Source of the DNA: Anoxybacillus mongoliensis
GTDB taxonomy: Bacteria; Bacillota; Bacilli; Bacillales; Anoxybacillaceae
Direction: 5' to 3'
Length of the DNA stretch: 64,000 nt
NCBI RefSeq assembly: GCF_014201515.1
Contig: NZ_JACHEQ010000001.1
Location: 248,001-312,000, forward strand
The notes under the pieces are model-generated. The model had not been told where the DNA came from and did not search any database. It saw only the letters and a list, made by a program, of their open reading frames with translations. Position 1 is the stretch's first letter; each line of letters opens with the position of its first letter. Below are positions 38,991-47,649 of this stretch, piece by piece. The position numbers were made by a program, and so were the translations under genes.

Positions 38991-40079
38991 GTACGTCATC
39001 CATCGCCATACGCGTTCCAGCGGGCCGATCGTATGTTTTTTCAGCCACCAATGACTCCAACATATTTGCATGACATATACAACGAGTGCGATAGCGAGCG
39101 CTTGTTTTGGCGTTACTTTCCCATATAAGCCGAAGCCATATGAATAAAAAATGGTCGTGCAAACGACGGATTGCATCAAATAGTTCGTGAACGCCATTTT
39201 GCCGACAGGCGCAAAAAAACGAATCACTTTCTCTGTCACAAACGAAAACGCGGTCAAATAAAACAGGGCGAGCGCAGGACCTCCGATCATATCTTGGGCA
39301 TACGTTGTGACGATATTTTTTTCGACATACGGAAGCCACTTGAAAGCCATGCCAATAATAAACGAGCCGATGCACCATTTTCGGATCGTTGCGCGATGTC
39401 GATTGACATCATGAAACCATTTTTCTTTTGCGATAAATGCCCCAAATAAAAAAAACGGGAAAATCGTTAAAATAAAAATGAATGCTTGTGTTAATGAGTT
39501 GACGTACAGCCAATCATATGCTCGCTGCATAAAAATTTGTTCCCACGTGCCTTGTTGATAATTTGCGATCGCCTGCTTTGCCAGCTCTGGCTCTGAAAAA
39601 TCGACATCACCGCTCATTTTCCACATCAGCCACATGAGTACGGTGGAACCGAAAGCCCAACTGCTCCAAAGCGAAAGCGCCCAGTTGCGCAACGTTTTTG
39701 CGCTCGCTTGAAAAAACGGAAAAAGAAACAAACCAACGATCGCATACCCGATTAAAATATCACCATGCCAAATAAAAAACGCATGAATCATACCAAATAA
39801 CAACAACGCTAGCAATCGGCGCAAAAAAGTCACCCGAAACTGCTCGCCCCCCTTATCAAGCATGATCCATGCTCCCCAGCCGAACAACAACGAAAAAAGC
39901 GGATAAAAGCTCGCTTGCGCAAATATATCTACAAATGCAAGCAGGAAACGATCAACCCCATCTTTCGCAAACACAGAGGCGTCGACATACATCGTCGGAA
40001 GCGAAAAATCAAGAACGTTCACAAGCAAAATGCCAAGCAACGCCACCCCGCGCACCGCATCAATGATTGAAATACGCAT
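38970..40079 (-). CDS. DUF418 / YeiB-like multipass membrane protein
   Basis: A 369-aa membrane protein with around nine hydrophobic segments. It opens with the motif ISIIDAVRGVALLGILLVNV at residues 3-22, shared by DUF418 and acyltransferase-3-like membrane families, and has FTNYLMQSVVCTTIFYSYGF near 300 in the DUF418 region plus WLKKHTIGPLERVWRWMTYG near the end. ATG 40079 has AAGGAGGG upstream. Function not established. Related B. subtilis proteins are YxaH and YrkO, by memory. Confidence 0.82.
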   Translation of the reverse strand: MRISIIDAVRGVALLGILLVNVLDFSLPTMYVDASVFAKDGVDRFLLAFVDIFAQASFYPLFSLLFGWGAWIMLDKGGEQFRVTFLRRLLALLLFGMIHAFFIWHGDILIGYAIVGLFLFPFFQASAKTLRNWALSLWSSWAFGSTVLMWLMWKMSGDVDFSEPELAKQAIANYQQGTWEQIFMQRAYDWLYVNSLTQAFIFILTIFPFFLFGAFIAKEKWFHDVNRHRATIRKWCIGSFIIGMAFKWLPYVEKNIVTTYAQDMIGGPALALFYLTAFSFVTEKVIRFFAPVGKMAFTNYLMQSVVCTTIFYSYGFGLYGKVTPKQALAIALVVYVMQICWSHWWLKKHTIGPLERVWRWMTYGKKKTT

Positions 40080-40107
40080 CTTTTCCCTCCTTTTCCATTT
40101 CAGCGTA

Positions 40108-40146
40108 AAGAAAAAAGAGCCGTCTGTCAATCGACAACGGCTCTTT
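40108..40146 (-). terminator. Intrinsic terminator after the acyl-CoA synthetase gene
   Basis: AAAGAGCCGT and ACGGCTCTTT make a 10-bp outer stem with a smaller inner TGTCG/GACAG-like pairing, then TTTTC on the minus strand. It lies directly after the stop at 40151. Confidence 0.85.
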
Positions 40147-40150
40147 CTCA

Positions 40151-41743
40151 TTAATTCACATATCTTCCTGTCTTCCCTATTGATTGCCAATATTCGTTGC
40201 GTAAATGTACTTTTTGAATTTTTCCTGATGCGGTTTTTGGCAATTCTTGAACGAATGTCACCCCGGTAATCGCTTTAAAATGAGCAAGTTTTTCACGTGA
40301 GAAAGCGATGAGTTCTTGTTCGGTCACTTCTTTTCCAGGACGGACAACGACAAACGCATGCGGCGTTTCGCCCCATTTTTCATGCGGAACAGCAATCACT
40401 GCCGCCTCTAACACCGCTGGATGCTCGTACAACACCCCTTCGACTTCAATCGATGAAATGTTTTCCCCACCGCTAATAATAATATCTTTTTTCCGATCGA
40501 CGATGTCGATATTTCCGTATGCATCAATCGTCGCCATATCTCCTGTATGCAGCCAACCGTTGCGAATCGTCTCCATCGTTGCCTCTGGATTTTTCCAATA
40601 CCCTGCCATCACCCCGTTGCTGCGCACAATGACTTCCCCGATCGACTTTCCGTCGCGAGGCACCTCTTCCCCTCGCTCATTGACGACTTTTACTTCACAG
40701 CCAATCATCGCATAACCTGCTTTCGCTTTCATGCGATATTGTTCACTTAATGGCAAATGGTCGAGATGCGCGCGAATCGTCGACACCGTGCTTAACGGTG
40801 ATGATTCCGTCATGCCGTACACTTGAATAAACTCCCAACCTAATTCTTTTTCCACGCGCGTGACAAAAGCTGGTGGCGGAGCAGACCCTGCAATAACGAC
40901 ACGCACATCGTGCTCGATCGTCGGCACATGTTGCTCATAATATTGCAACAGCGTATTTAACACCGTTGGCGCCATATGCATGACGGTCACTTTATATTTA
41001 TTGACGTATTCGAAAATGACTTCAGGAACGGCCTTACGCAAGCAAACGTGCGTCGCTCCGTTCGCTGTATAGTAAAACGGTGCCCCCCATCCGTTGACAT
41101 GGAACATCGGCAAAATATGCAAATATACATCCCGATCTGACACGCGCAAATGGTGCATCGTACTTAACGCATGCAAATAGTTGTTGCGATGTGTCAACAT
41201 CACCCCTTTTGGATTTCCTGTCGTTCCGCTCGTATATAGCAAACTACATACGTCGTTTTCATCGATATCCGGGCGCTCAAACGGCTCTTTTGTATATTGA
41301 GCAAGCCATGTATCGTAAGCGATTTCATAAATGTCGTCCGTTTTGCCGTGCACGATGATATGCTCAACTGTTTGCAACTCGTTTTTGACTGGCGCAATTA
41401 AATGATACAACTCATAATCAACGAACAACACTTTACTTTCGCTATGGTTTAAAATAAATACATAATCATCTGGTTTTAGGCGAATATTGAGCGGCACCAT
41501 GATCGCTCCTGTTTGAAATACGCCGTAAAACCCTTCGAGCATTTCTAACGTATTTGGCGCTAAATAAGCGACGCGATCCCCTTTTTTCACCCCTAAATCG
41601 CGTAACCCGTGCGACAACTGATTGACGCGCTCATTGAGCTCACGATAGGTGAGCGATTTTCCCTCACTAATGACGCCAACTTTATCACCATAAAGCGATA
41701 CGGCGCGATCTAAAAAATGAGTTAATACTAATGGAACGTTCAT
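40151..41743 (-). CDS. Fatty acyl-CoA synthetase (AMP-forming)
   Basis: A 530-aa ANL-superfamily ligase activating a fatty acid with ATP and CoA. It has the P-loop-like LLYTSGTTGNPKGVMLTHRN near residue 170, IQVYGMTESSPLSTVS near 312, GWLHTGDMATIDAYGNIDIV near 400 and the catalytic lysine in PKTASGKIQKVHLR near the end. Chain length cannot be fixed; medium- or long-chain is likely. ATG 41743 has GGGGGA six bases upstream. It stands alone between two terminated units. Confidence 0.85.
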   Translation of the reverse strand: MNVPLVLTHFLDRAVSLYGDKVGVISEGKSLTYRELNERVNQLSHGLRDLGVKKGDRVAYLAPNTLEMLEGFYGVFQTGAIMVPLNIRLKPDDYVFILNHSESKVLFVDYELYHLIAPVKNELQTVEHIIVHGKTDDIYEIAYDTWLAQYTKEPFERPDIDENDVCSLLYTSGTTGNPKGVMLTHRNNYLHALSTMHHLRVSDRDVYLHILPMFHVNGWGAPFYYTANGATHVCLRKAVPEVIFEYVNKYKVTVMHMAPTVLNTLLQYYEQHVPTIEHDVRVVIAGSAPPPAFVTRVEKELGWEFIQVYGMTESSPLSTVSTIRAHLDHLPLSEQYRMKAKAGYAMIGCEVKVVNERGEEVPRDGKSIGEVIVRSNGVMAGYWKNPEATMETIRNGWLHTGDMATIDAYGNIDIVDRKKDIIISGGENISSIEVEGVLYEHPAVLEAAVIAVPHEKWGETPHAFVVVRPGKEVTEQELIAFSREKLAHFKAITGVTFVQELPKTASGKIQKVHLRNEYWQSIGKTGRYVN

Positions 41744-41821
41744 CCCCAATCCCCCTTATTTTTATGTCTAAAAATTATCATTTTTCAGAAATATTATAGC
41801 ACATCTTTCTTTTTATGGAGC

Positions 41822-41849
41822 ACATTTCTTTCATTGTTTTCATATAATC
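41822..41849 (+). promoter_or_regulatory. Possible sigma-K promoter of the gerP operon
   Basis: AC at 41822-41823 and CATATAATC at 41841-41849 with 17 bases between AC and CATA resemble the sigma-K pattern (AC ... CATAnnnTA) with one mismatch. gerP operons are transcribed in the mother cell under sigma-K and GerE, so the match is plausible but weak by itself. Confidence 0.35.
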
Positions 41850-41884
41850 GGGTAAGGGAAAGAATGAGAGAAAGGACGATGGCC

Positions 41885-42109
41885 ATGCCTTCTTATATTG
41901 CAGGTCCAATTAAAATTACGAACGTCAGTAGCGATGCGACCGTCAATTTCGGTGATACGTTGCAAATTGCACCAAAAAGTTCATCGAAATCGCTTGCAGG
42001 TGCTGGCGGAGGAAATACAGGGGACTTTTTACAAACGAATACGTTCATTAGCTTCACAAATACAATCGATCCAGACATCGCCGATGGCAACGTAAAAAGT
42101 AAGGGATAG
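41885..42109 (+). CDS. GerPA/GerPF-family spore germination protein, extra copy
   Basis: A 74-aa protein beginning PSYIAGPIKITNVSS, with VNFGDTLQIAPKSSSKSLAG, a GGGNTGDF motif near residue 43 and NTIDPDIAD near 61, the pattern of GerPA/GerPF proteins of the spore coat. It resembles gerPF (43781) and gerPA (42113). B. subtilis gerP has six genes; this makes a seventh at the head. ATG 41885 is best placed behind AAAGGA; upstream in-frame ATGs are too close to that site. Confidence 0.85.
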   Translation: MPSYIAGPIKITNVSSDATVNFGDTLQIAPKSSSKSLAGAGGGNTGDFLQTNTFISFTNTIDPDIADGNVKSKG

Positions 42110-42112
42110 CCG

Positions 42113-42334
42113 ATGCCAGCCATTGTTGGAGCGGTACAAATTAACAGCATCGGAAGTGGTGGTGTGTTTCATATCGGCGATGTATTTGCTATCTCTCCGT
42201 ATAGCGTTGCTAAAACGTTTGCTGGCGCTGGTTCATTTAATACAGGAGACGGTTTGCATATTTACAACCAATATAGTAACACGAATACGAACGACCGTGA
42301 TATTGCCGATAGCAATATTACTGGAAACGCCTAG
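42113..42334 (+). CDS. gerPA: Spore germination protein GerPA
   Basis: A 73-aa coat protein with PAIVGAVQINSIGSGGVFHI, GDVFAISPYSVAKTFAGAGS and TNDRDIADSNITGNA. The GGVFHIGDVFAISP block fits GerPA. GerP proteins let small germinants pass through the coat to their receptors. It starts three bases after the preceding stop, with AAGGGA as ribosome binding site. Confidence 0.85.
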   Translation: MPAIVGAVQINSIGSGGVFHIGDVFAISPYSVAKTFAGAGSFNTGDGLHIYNQYSNTNTNDRDIADSNITGNA

Positions 42335-42346
42335 TGAGGTGGGAAG

Positions 42347-42559
42347 ATGAACTTTTACATTCAACAAACGATTTCGATTCATCAATTAAAAATCGGCTCG
42401 CTCACGAACTCATCCGTTCTTCAAATCGGAACAACCGGAAAAGTACAACCGCTCGCCACATTAAGCAATACGGGGCAATTTACACAACCTGCTCCGGAAG
42501 CAAAAATTAATATTCAAGGAGGAGAAGGACCGTTCGTTCCACTTCAATCCCCTGTATAA
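42347..42559 (+). CDS. gerPB: Spore germination protein GerPB
   Basis: A 70-aa protein with NFYIQQTISIHQLKIGSLTN, SSVLQIGTTGKVQPL and a C-terminal PFVPLQSPV, the GerPB pattern (MNFYI...QTI; S-S-V-x-Q-I-G; FVPL). ATG is preceded by GAGGTGGG. It sits third in the operon. Confidence 0.88.
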   Translation: MNFYIQQTISIHQLKIGSLTNSSVLQIGTTGKVQPLATLSNTGQFTQPAPEAKINIQGGEGPFVPLQSPV

Positions 42560-42632
42560 AACAGTGCTACTTCTTTCTGCTCGGCCATACATTAGAAAGT
42601 AAAAGGGTCGGCAAAGAAGGAGGCGTCATAAC

Positions 42633-43217
42633 ATGTGGCACGATTACTTTAAACAACTCGAAACGTATTTAAAATGGCAACAGCAAAAAATGCAATTGCT
42701 TGAACAAGCGATAAACGATTTACAACAACAATATGAACAGCTAAAAAAAAAGCCGCGCACAACAATTGAAAAAATCGAATATCATTTTGACCAGTTAAAA
42801 GTCGAGACGTTAGAAGGAACGTTAAATATCGGTTTAAATCCTGCAACGTTCGGAGAAGATACGATTGAAAATTTTGCTGTTCCCCAAAGCCAGACGATTA
42901 TTCCGCAACCAGTACCGATTTTTCGCGACATTCAAACTGCTGTTCACGAATATTTACAACAAGAAGGCGAAAACATCATCGCACGCACCGAACAAACATA
43001 TGGACGTTCACTCGATTCAGCATATCGCCAATTTATATTACAAGATATTGCGCGGCAAATTGATGATCGCATTCATTTTTATTTACGCCAATACGGAGAG
43101 CATGAACATGAAAACGATACATTACAACAAACGATCATTTCTTATTTAAAAAGAGATATTGAACATTCAATTGACACATTTTTAAAACATTTACCACGAG
43201 AGGAGACGAACGAATGA
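42633..43217 (+). CDS. gerPC: Spore germination protein GerPC
   Basis: A 194-aa protein with a glutamine-rich N-terminal coiled coil (residues ~1-38), a central IEKIEYHFDQLKVETLEGTL segment near 45 and GLNPATFGEDTIENFAV near 65, followed by a helical C-terminal half. These are GerPC features; GerPC is the only gerP product of this size. Ribosome binding site GGAGG. The stop overlaps gerPD by four bases (ATGA). Confidence 0.88.
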   Translation: MWHDYFKQLETYLKWQQQKMQLLEQAINDLQQQYEQLKKKPRTTIEKIEYHFDQLKVETLEGTLNIGLNPATFGEDTIENFAVPQSQTIIPQPVPIFRDIQTAVHEYLQQEGENIIARTEQTYGRSLDSAYRQFILQDIARQIDDRIHFYLRQYGEHEHENDTLQQTIISYLKRDIEHSIDTFLKHLPREETNE

Positions 43218-43411
43218 ATATGACAGTTGTGAATCATCATCTATCTGTCGGTCATATCGCCATCGGCGGCGTAGCAAGCGCCTCGCTCGTATTAATTGGC
43301 GATAGCGAAACGATTCAACTAGCTTCTGCATTTGATACTCCACCCGAATCGTTAATTATCGGTCCGTTTCCAGAAAAACAAAACAATAAAAAAAATGAGG
43401 AAAAGCGATGA
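43214..43411 (+). CDS. gerPD: Spore germination protein GerPD
   Basis: A 65-aa protein with LSVGHIAIGGVASASLVLIG, DSETIQLASAFDTPPESLII and a lysine-rich tail. The DTPPES block near residue 42 is typical of GerPD. Overlaps gerPC and gerPE by four bases each. Confidence 0.88.
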   Translation: MNMTVVNHHLSVGHIAIGGVASASLVLIGDSETIQLASAFDTPPESLIIGPFPEKQNNKKNEEKR

Positions 43412-43806
43412 GCCGCCTTTCCATCGTCCACTTTCTACGAGCAAACGCTGTTGTCTTTAGTTCTGTTGTGCAAATTGGAGATAGCCAAGAAATTCGCCTT
43501 TCTGCGCGAGCGCTTGCTGTTCAGCGACAGCTCGAATATGTGGATAGTCGGGAATTTCCTCTTTTATTTCCTATCTTTATAAAACCGATTCCCACTCCAC
43601 CAATCGATGCGGAACCGCTTTGTCGCCATACGTTGCACAATTGTCCGCTCATCGCCGTTCATTCCGTTCGCGTAATCGGAATTTCTTCTACATCTGTCGT
43701 GCATATCGGTTCAACAAAAACAGTAGAAGCCGAATCACGAGTAAAACATATTCGGCAACTCACCGAAAGGAGAAAAGAACATGCCAGCTCTCGTCGGTCC
43801 GATTAA
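43408..43806 (+). CDS. gerPE: Spore germination protein GerPE
   Basis: A 132-aa protein with two related halves each carrying a V-x-I-G core: SSVVQIGDSQEIRLSARALA near residue 18 and ISSTSVVHIGSTKTVEAES near 90. The RALAVQRQ block fits GerPE. Its 3' end overlaps the gerPF start by 26 bases. Confidence 0.88.
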   Translation: MSRLSIVHFLRANAVVFSSVVQIGDSQEIRLSARALAVQRQLEYVDSREFPLLFPIFIKPIPTPPIDAEPLCRHTLHNCPLIAVHSVRVIGISSTSVVHIGSTKTVEAESRVKHIRQLTERRKEHASSRRSD

Positions 43807-44002
43807 AATTAATCTTGTCGCTAGCGGCGCCGTCATGCAAGTCGGTGATACGTTGTATGTATCACCGAAAATATCATCGAAAACATTTGCTGGTGCTGGT
43901 GCATTTAATACGGGAAATTTTATTATCGCTAACAACGGCATTAGCTTAACGAACACGCTTGATTCTGACGTATTCGATCAAAACGTTGCCGGCAATGCTT
44001 AA
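43781..44002 (+). CDS. gerPF: Spore germination protein GerPF
   Basis: A 73-aa protein with PALVGPIKINLVASGAVMQV, GDTLYVSPKISSKTFAGAGA, a FNTGNF motif and NTLDSDVFDQNVAGNA at the C-terminus. It is the last gerP gene; AAAGGAG lies upstream inside gerPE. The stop overlaps the convergent yisB gene by four bases. Confidence 0.88.
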   Translation: MPALVGPIKINLVASGAVMQVGDTLYVSPKISSKTFAGAGAFNTGNFIIANNGISLTNTLDSDVFDQNVAGNA

Positions 44003-44277
44003 CGCTTTTGCCGTTTCGCTTTTTTTATTTTCGGTATTCGTTCAGCTGGTTGTTTGCGAATCCAGCGAACAAATGACGCAATTTGCTCATCATGTTGTAG
44101 CCGTTCAATCGTATAAAGCCGACTCGCTAACTCTTCATTCGTATATATAGCGTGAATTTGTTTATGGCACGGGATGCATAACTTTGCTGTTTCTGTGCCA
44201 CCGTACTCTTTTGGTGTTAGATGATGATCAGTTAATACGACATCTTCTCTTCCGCAAAGCTCACACATCCCTTTCAT
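43999..44277 (-). CDS. yisB: HNH endonuclease family protein YisB
   Basis: A 92-aa small HNH protein. It shows CELCG near residue 5, DHHLTPKEYGGTE near 17, and LCIPCHKQIHAIYT near 33, giving the two CxxC zinc pairs and the HH...N/H active-site pattern. The C-terminus is basic (KIKKAKRQKR). It abuts sbcC and gerP in the same order as B. subtilis. Ribosome binding site AAAGGAG. Its role is unknown; a nuclease function is inferred from the fold. Confidence 0.85.
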   Translation of the reverse strand: MKGMCELCGREDVVLTDHHLTPKEYGGTETAKLCIPCHKQIHAIYTNEELASRLYTIERLQHDEQIASFVRWIRKQPAERIPKIKKAKRQKR

Positions 44278-44289
44278 TGTAATTCTCCT

Positions 44290-47200
44290 TTACATCACTT
44301 CAAGTTGGACCGTTGTTCCTTTTCCAGACGGTTCTGCTGGCTTGACAATCAACCGTTTCGGCATGCGCGCATGCAATTCTTGCACGTGACTAATGACCCC
44401 AATCGCCATATTGTCTGCACGCAATCGTTCTAATGCGGTCATCACGACATCTAACAACTCTTGATCGAGCGTGCCGAATCCTTCATCTAAAAAGAAAAAT
44501 TGAAGCGGATATTCTCCGCGCAACTGAATTTGCGCTGATAGTGCCAACGCTAACGACAAAGACGTTAAAAACGTTTCTCCACCAGATAACGTCGTTACCG
44601 GACGACGCACACCGCCGTTTGCATCATCACGAATGACAAAACCGCCTTCCGAATCTAATTCAATTGCATATCGTTGTCTCGTTAATTCTCCAAGCCGTTC
44701 CGATGCGTAGCGCGTCACGTGAACGAGCTGTTCCTCGGCAATAAATTCAACAAAACTGTTGCCACGCAATACTTTTTGTAGCTCTTCATATTGATTGACC
44801 ATTTTCTCTAATTGCACTCGTTCGCGTTGCAATTGTTCAAAGCGCACATGTTTCGCTTCCAAGTCAGCGACGATCGCTTCAAGTGAGCCAAGTTGTCTCA
44901 TATGCTCATCGACTCGTTGCTTCACTTCTTCATACTCACGCATCGTTTCTTCCCATTGCTGTTTCGTTATCGTCATGCCGTTCATCGCTTCGTTTAAACG
45001 CTGCCATTCGTTTTCTAGCTTCAACAACACTTGCTTATATTGCTGTATGTCGTGAGCCATTTGTTGTTTGATTTGTTCTTCTAAACGAGAAGCGCGCACG
45101 TCATCGACTGTCTTCCACGGACTTTTTTGCAACTGCTCAGCTAAAACTTGTTCTGCTTCTTTTTTTCGTTTTTCTCCTTCTTGTAAAGCGACGTCTGCGG
45201 CTTGTTTTTCCGATTGCAACATTTGTAATTGTTGTTGCAATGATGTCCATCGTGCATACGCCTCTTCTTCTTCTCGTTTTACACGCTGAAGCGCTTGTTC
45301 GAGGTGAATGAGCTGTTGTTGTACACTTTCTTCGTCTATTCCTTCAGGTAGCGTTCGTTTATATTGTTCGTATTGTTGTTGTTGCATATTCCATTCCGTC
45401 ATACGTTCTGCTTTTTGTTTCATGACTGTTTGATACGTTTCTTTCCACCGCTCCAATTCAGCTCGTTTATCATCTAGTACCGGCACGCTTTTTTCAATGC
45501 GCTGTTGCAACTGTTGCGCTTCTCCTTCCCGTTTACGAAGATCGCTAACTAGCGCATCGATTTGTTCAAACGATACATCCGGATACGTCTCATGCCACAC
45601 TTTTTTTTCTTGTTCGATGCGCGCATGTCGCTCGGTACATTTTTCCTCCAATTGAGCAATTTGTTGGCGCAACGTTTCGATTTGATACGCATATTGCTGT
45701 TTTTTTTGCTTTTGTTCGTTCCATCGCTCCATATGGCGATATATCCGATCGCGACATGCGATATAATCTTGTTGTAACGCCTTCCATTCGACTTCTGCCT
45801 CTTTGAAAGTGGAAAGAGGCGTTTCCTCAACTTCTCGTTTCACTTTTTCGACATCGACACGTTGTGGCAGCGACTGACGCGCCATCAGTTCAGCTAGTTG
45901 TTCGACTTGCATTTTTACTTGTTGCATAGCCGCAATGAGTTGTTCCCCCATTTGAACGGAGCGGTCGATTTGTTCGATTGCTTCTTCATCAAGTATGACT
46001 TGTTGTCTTTTTGCCCGATTTGGATGATGTGTTGAACCACATACCGGACAAGGATCACCGTCGTGCAAACGTTCCGCTAACGTCGCAGCTAAATCGTGCA
46101 GCCGTGCCGCTTCGATTTGCTTTTTTTCTTCCTTCCATTTGTAGACGAGCACGATCGCTTGTTTTTCTCGTTCACATACGCGATGATATAACGATTCGAT
46201 ATGATGAAACTCTGCTAATAAACGTGCTTCATATTGTTCTATTTTTTTGATTTCTTCATCATACGTACGCTTCATCATTTCGTACGTTCTCTGTTTTTCT
46301 TCTTTTTCCTTTTCTATTTCTTCAAGCGCTTGTTGTTGCAATTGCATATGCTTCTTTTTTTCGTATGCTTGCTCTAATCGCTCTTTGATATGGACGTCTA
46401 CTTTTTTTTCTTCCCATTGTTTTTTGAACTCTGCTTGTTTCGTGCTCCATGTCGTATATTCTTTCAAACACGTTTCAACCATTTGGCGCGCTTGTTGTTC
46501 TTTTTGTTCCATCTCTAGCAAACTCGCACGTGTTTTCGCCTGTTCTTGTTCAAGCGACCGCATAAACGCCAATGTTTGTAGCGCTTGTTTAAGCTGTTCT
46601 TGCTTTTGCAGCCATTTCGGTTCTTCTTCGTTTTTTTTCGCACGCAACTGTTCGTATTGCTTGGTTGCTTGTTCATACATCGCGCTTGCTTGCTGTAATT
46701 GATCAGCTAGTTCGCTCGCTTTTTTTCGCCAATGTGCAACCTCACTTATGCTTCGTTCGACTTGTTCAATATACGGCACGAGCCGCTCCGCTTCTTTGCT
46801 TCGCTCATACATTTGTTCAAGCTGCTTTATTTGTTCTTCTTGTTCTCGCCACTTGTTCAGTTGTTGTTCCACTTGTTCTTTTTCACATTGCCATTGCCAT
46901 AATTGCTTTTCTTTTTCGTATCGTTCATGAACGTCGCGCAATGCGCGTTTCGCTTGTTCGAGCACCTCTTTTTTTTCTGCTAGCGCCTGTTTTTGTGTTT
47001 CGACTTGTTCTTTGGACGCATCGCCAAGTCCAGCTTGTTCCCCTTTAATGGCTTCTAGCTTCGCTGACGCTTCGGATAATTTATGTTTTAACTTTTTATT
47101 TAATTCATCGCCATATCGTTCGAGATGAAACAACCGTTGTAACATTTGACGGCGTTCCGCTCCCTTTAACGATAAAAATTCCGCAAATTTTCCTTGTGGC

Positions 47201-47649
47201 AAAACGACAGCCCTTGTAAAATCTTTCATTTCTAAACCGAGTAGCTGTTTCACTTGCTCATCAACAAGCCGTGTTTTATCGGCGATAACAACACGCTCCG
47301 CTCCTTCTTCAATTAGGCGGCTGACGACGGAACGAATGCGCAACGCATCCGCACGCTTAAACGAGCGCTCAACCGTATACCGTTTCACTCCTTTCGCGTT
47401 TTGCAATTCAAACGTAAACGAAACAAATAGCTCGTTTTCTGACTGATTCATAATCCCGTTCGTTTGATTGGACGCCCGTTCTACATTGCCGTATAAAGCG
47501 AGCGTCATCGCATCTAAAATCGACGACTTTCCGCTTCCTGTCGGACCGAAAATGCCAAATAATCCACCTTCACATAGCTTCTCAAAATCAATCGTTTCTT
47601 TTTGACGAAAACTATGCAACCCTGCAATCGTCAAGCGAATCGGCTTCAT
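44290..47649 (-). CDS. sbcC: SbcC nuclease subunit (Rad50-like ATPase)
   Basis: A 1119-aa SMC-like protein that with SbcD trims hairpin and blocked DNA ends. N-terminal ATPase lobe has FGPTGSGKSSILDAMTLALY near residue 33. Two long coiled-coil arms surround a zinc hook with CPVCGSTHHPNR near 534. The C-terminal lobe has the ABC signature TLSGGETFLTSLSLALALSA near 1010 and Walker B FFLDEGFGTLD near 1045. Its start shares one base with the sbcD stop. Confidence 0.95.
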   Translation of the reverse strand: MKPIRLTIAGLHSFRQKETIDFEKLCEGGLFGIFGPTGSGKSSILDAMTLALYGNVERASNQTNGIMNQSENELFVSFTFELQNAKGVKRYTVERSFKRADALRIRSVVSRLIEEGAERVVIADKTRLVDEQVKQLLGLEMKDFTRAVVLPQGKFAEFLSLKGAERRQMLQRLFHLERYGDELNKKLKHKLSEASAKLEAIKGEQAGLGDASKEQVETQKQALAEKKEVLEQAKRALRDVHERYEKEKQLWQWQCEKEQVEQQLNKWREQEEQIKQLEQMYERSKEAERLVPYIEQVERSISEVAHWRKKASELADQLQQASAMYEQATKQYEQLRAKKNEEEPKWLQKQEQLKQALQTLAFMRSLEQEQAKTRASLLEMEQKEQQARQMVETCLKEYTTWSTKQAEFKKQWEEKKVDVHIKERLEQAYEKKKHMQLQQQALEEIEKEKEEKQRTYEMMKRTYDEEIKKIEQYEARLLAEFHHIESLYHRVCEREKQAIVLVYKWKEEKKQIEAARLHDLAATLAERLHDGDPCPVCGSTHHPNRAKRQQVILDEEAIEQIDRSVQMGEQLIAAMQQVKMQVEQLAELMARQSLPQRVDVEKVKREVEETPLSTFKEAEVEWKALQQDYIACRDRIYRHMERWNEQKQKKQQYAYQIETLRQQIAQLEEKCTERHARIEQEKKVWHETYPDVSFEQIDALVSDLRKREGEAQQLQQRIEKSVPVLDDKRAELERWKETYQTVMKQKAERMTEWNMQQQQYEQYKRTLPEGIDEESVQQQLIHLEQALQRVKREEEEAYARWTSLQQQLQMLQSEKQAADVALQEGEKRKKEAEQVLAEQLQKSPWKTVDDVRASRLEEQIKQQMAHDIQQYKQVLLKLENEWQRLNEAMNGMTITKQQWEETMREYEEVKQRVDEHMRQLGSLEAIVADLEAKHVRFEQLQRERVQLEKMVNQYEELQKVLRGNSFVEFIAEEQLVHVTRYASERLGELTRQRYAIELDSEGGFVIRDDANGGVRRPVTTLSGGETFLTSLSLALALSAQIQLRGEYPLQFFFLDEGFGTLDQELLDVVMTALERLRADNMAIGVISHVQELHARMPKRLIVKPAEPSGKGTTVQLEVM

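Noticed and set aside
44000-44035. Possible terminator after gerPF
   Set aside because: The only pairing is a four-base AACG/CGTT stem; the T-run belongs to the start of the yisB end region and is not convincing.
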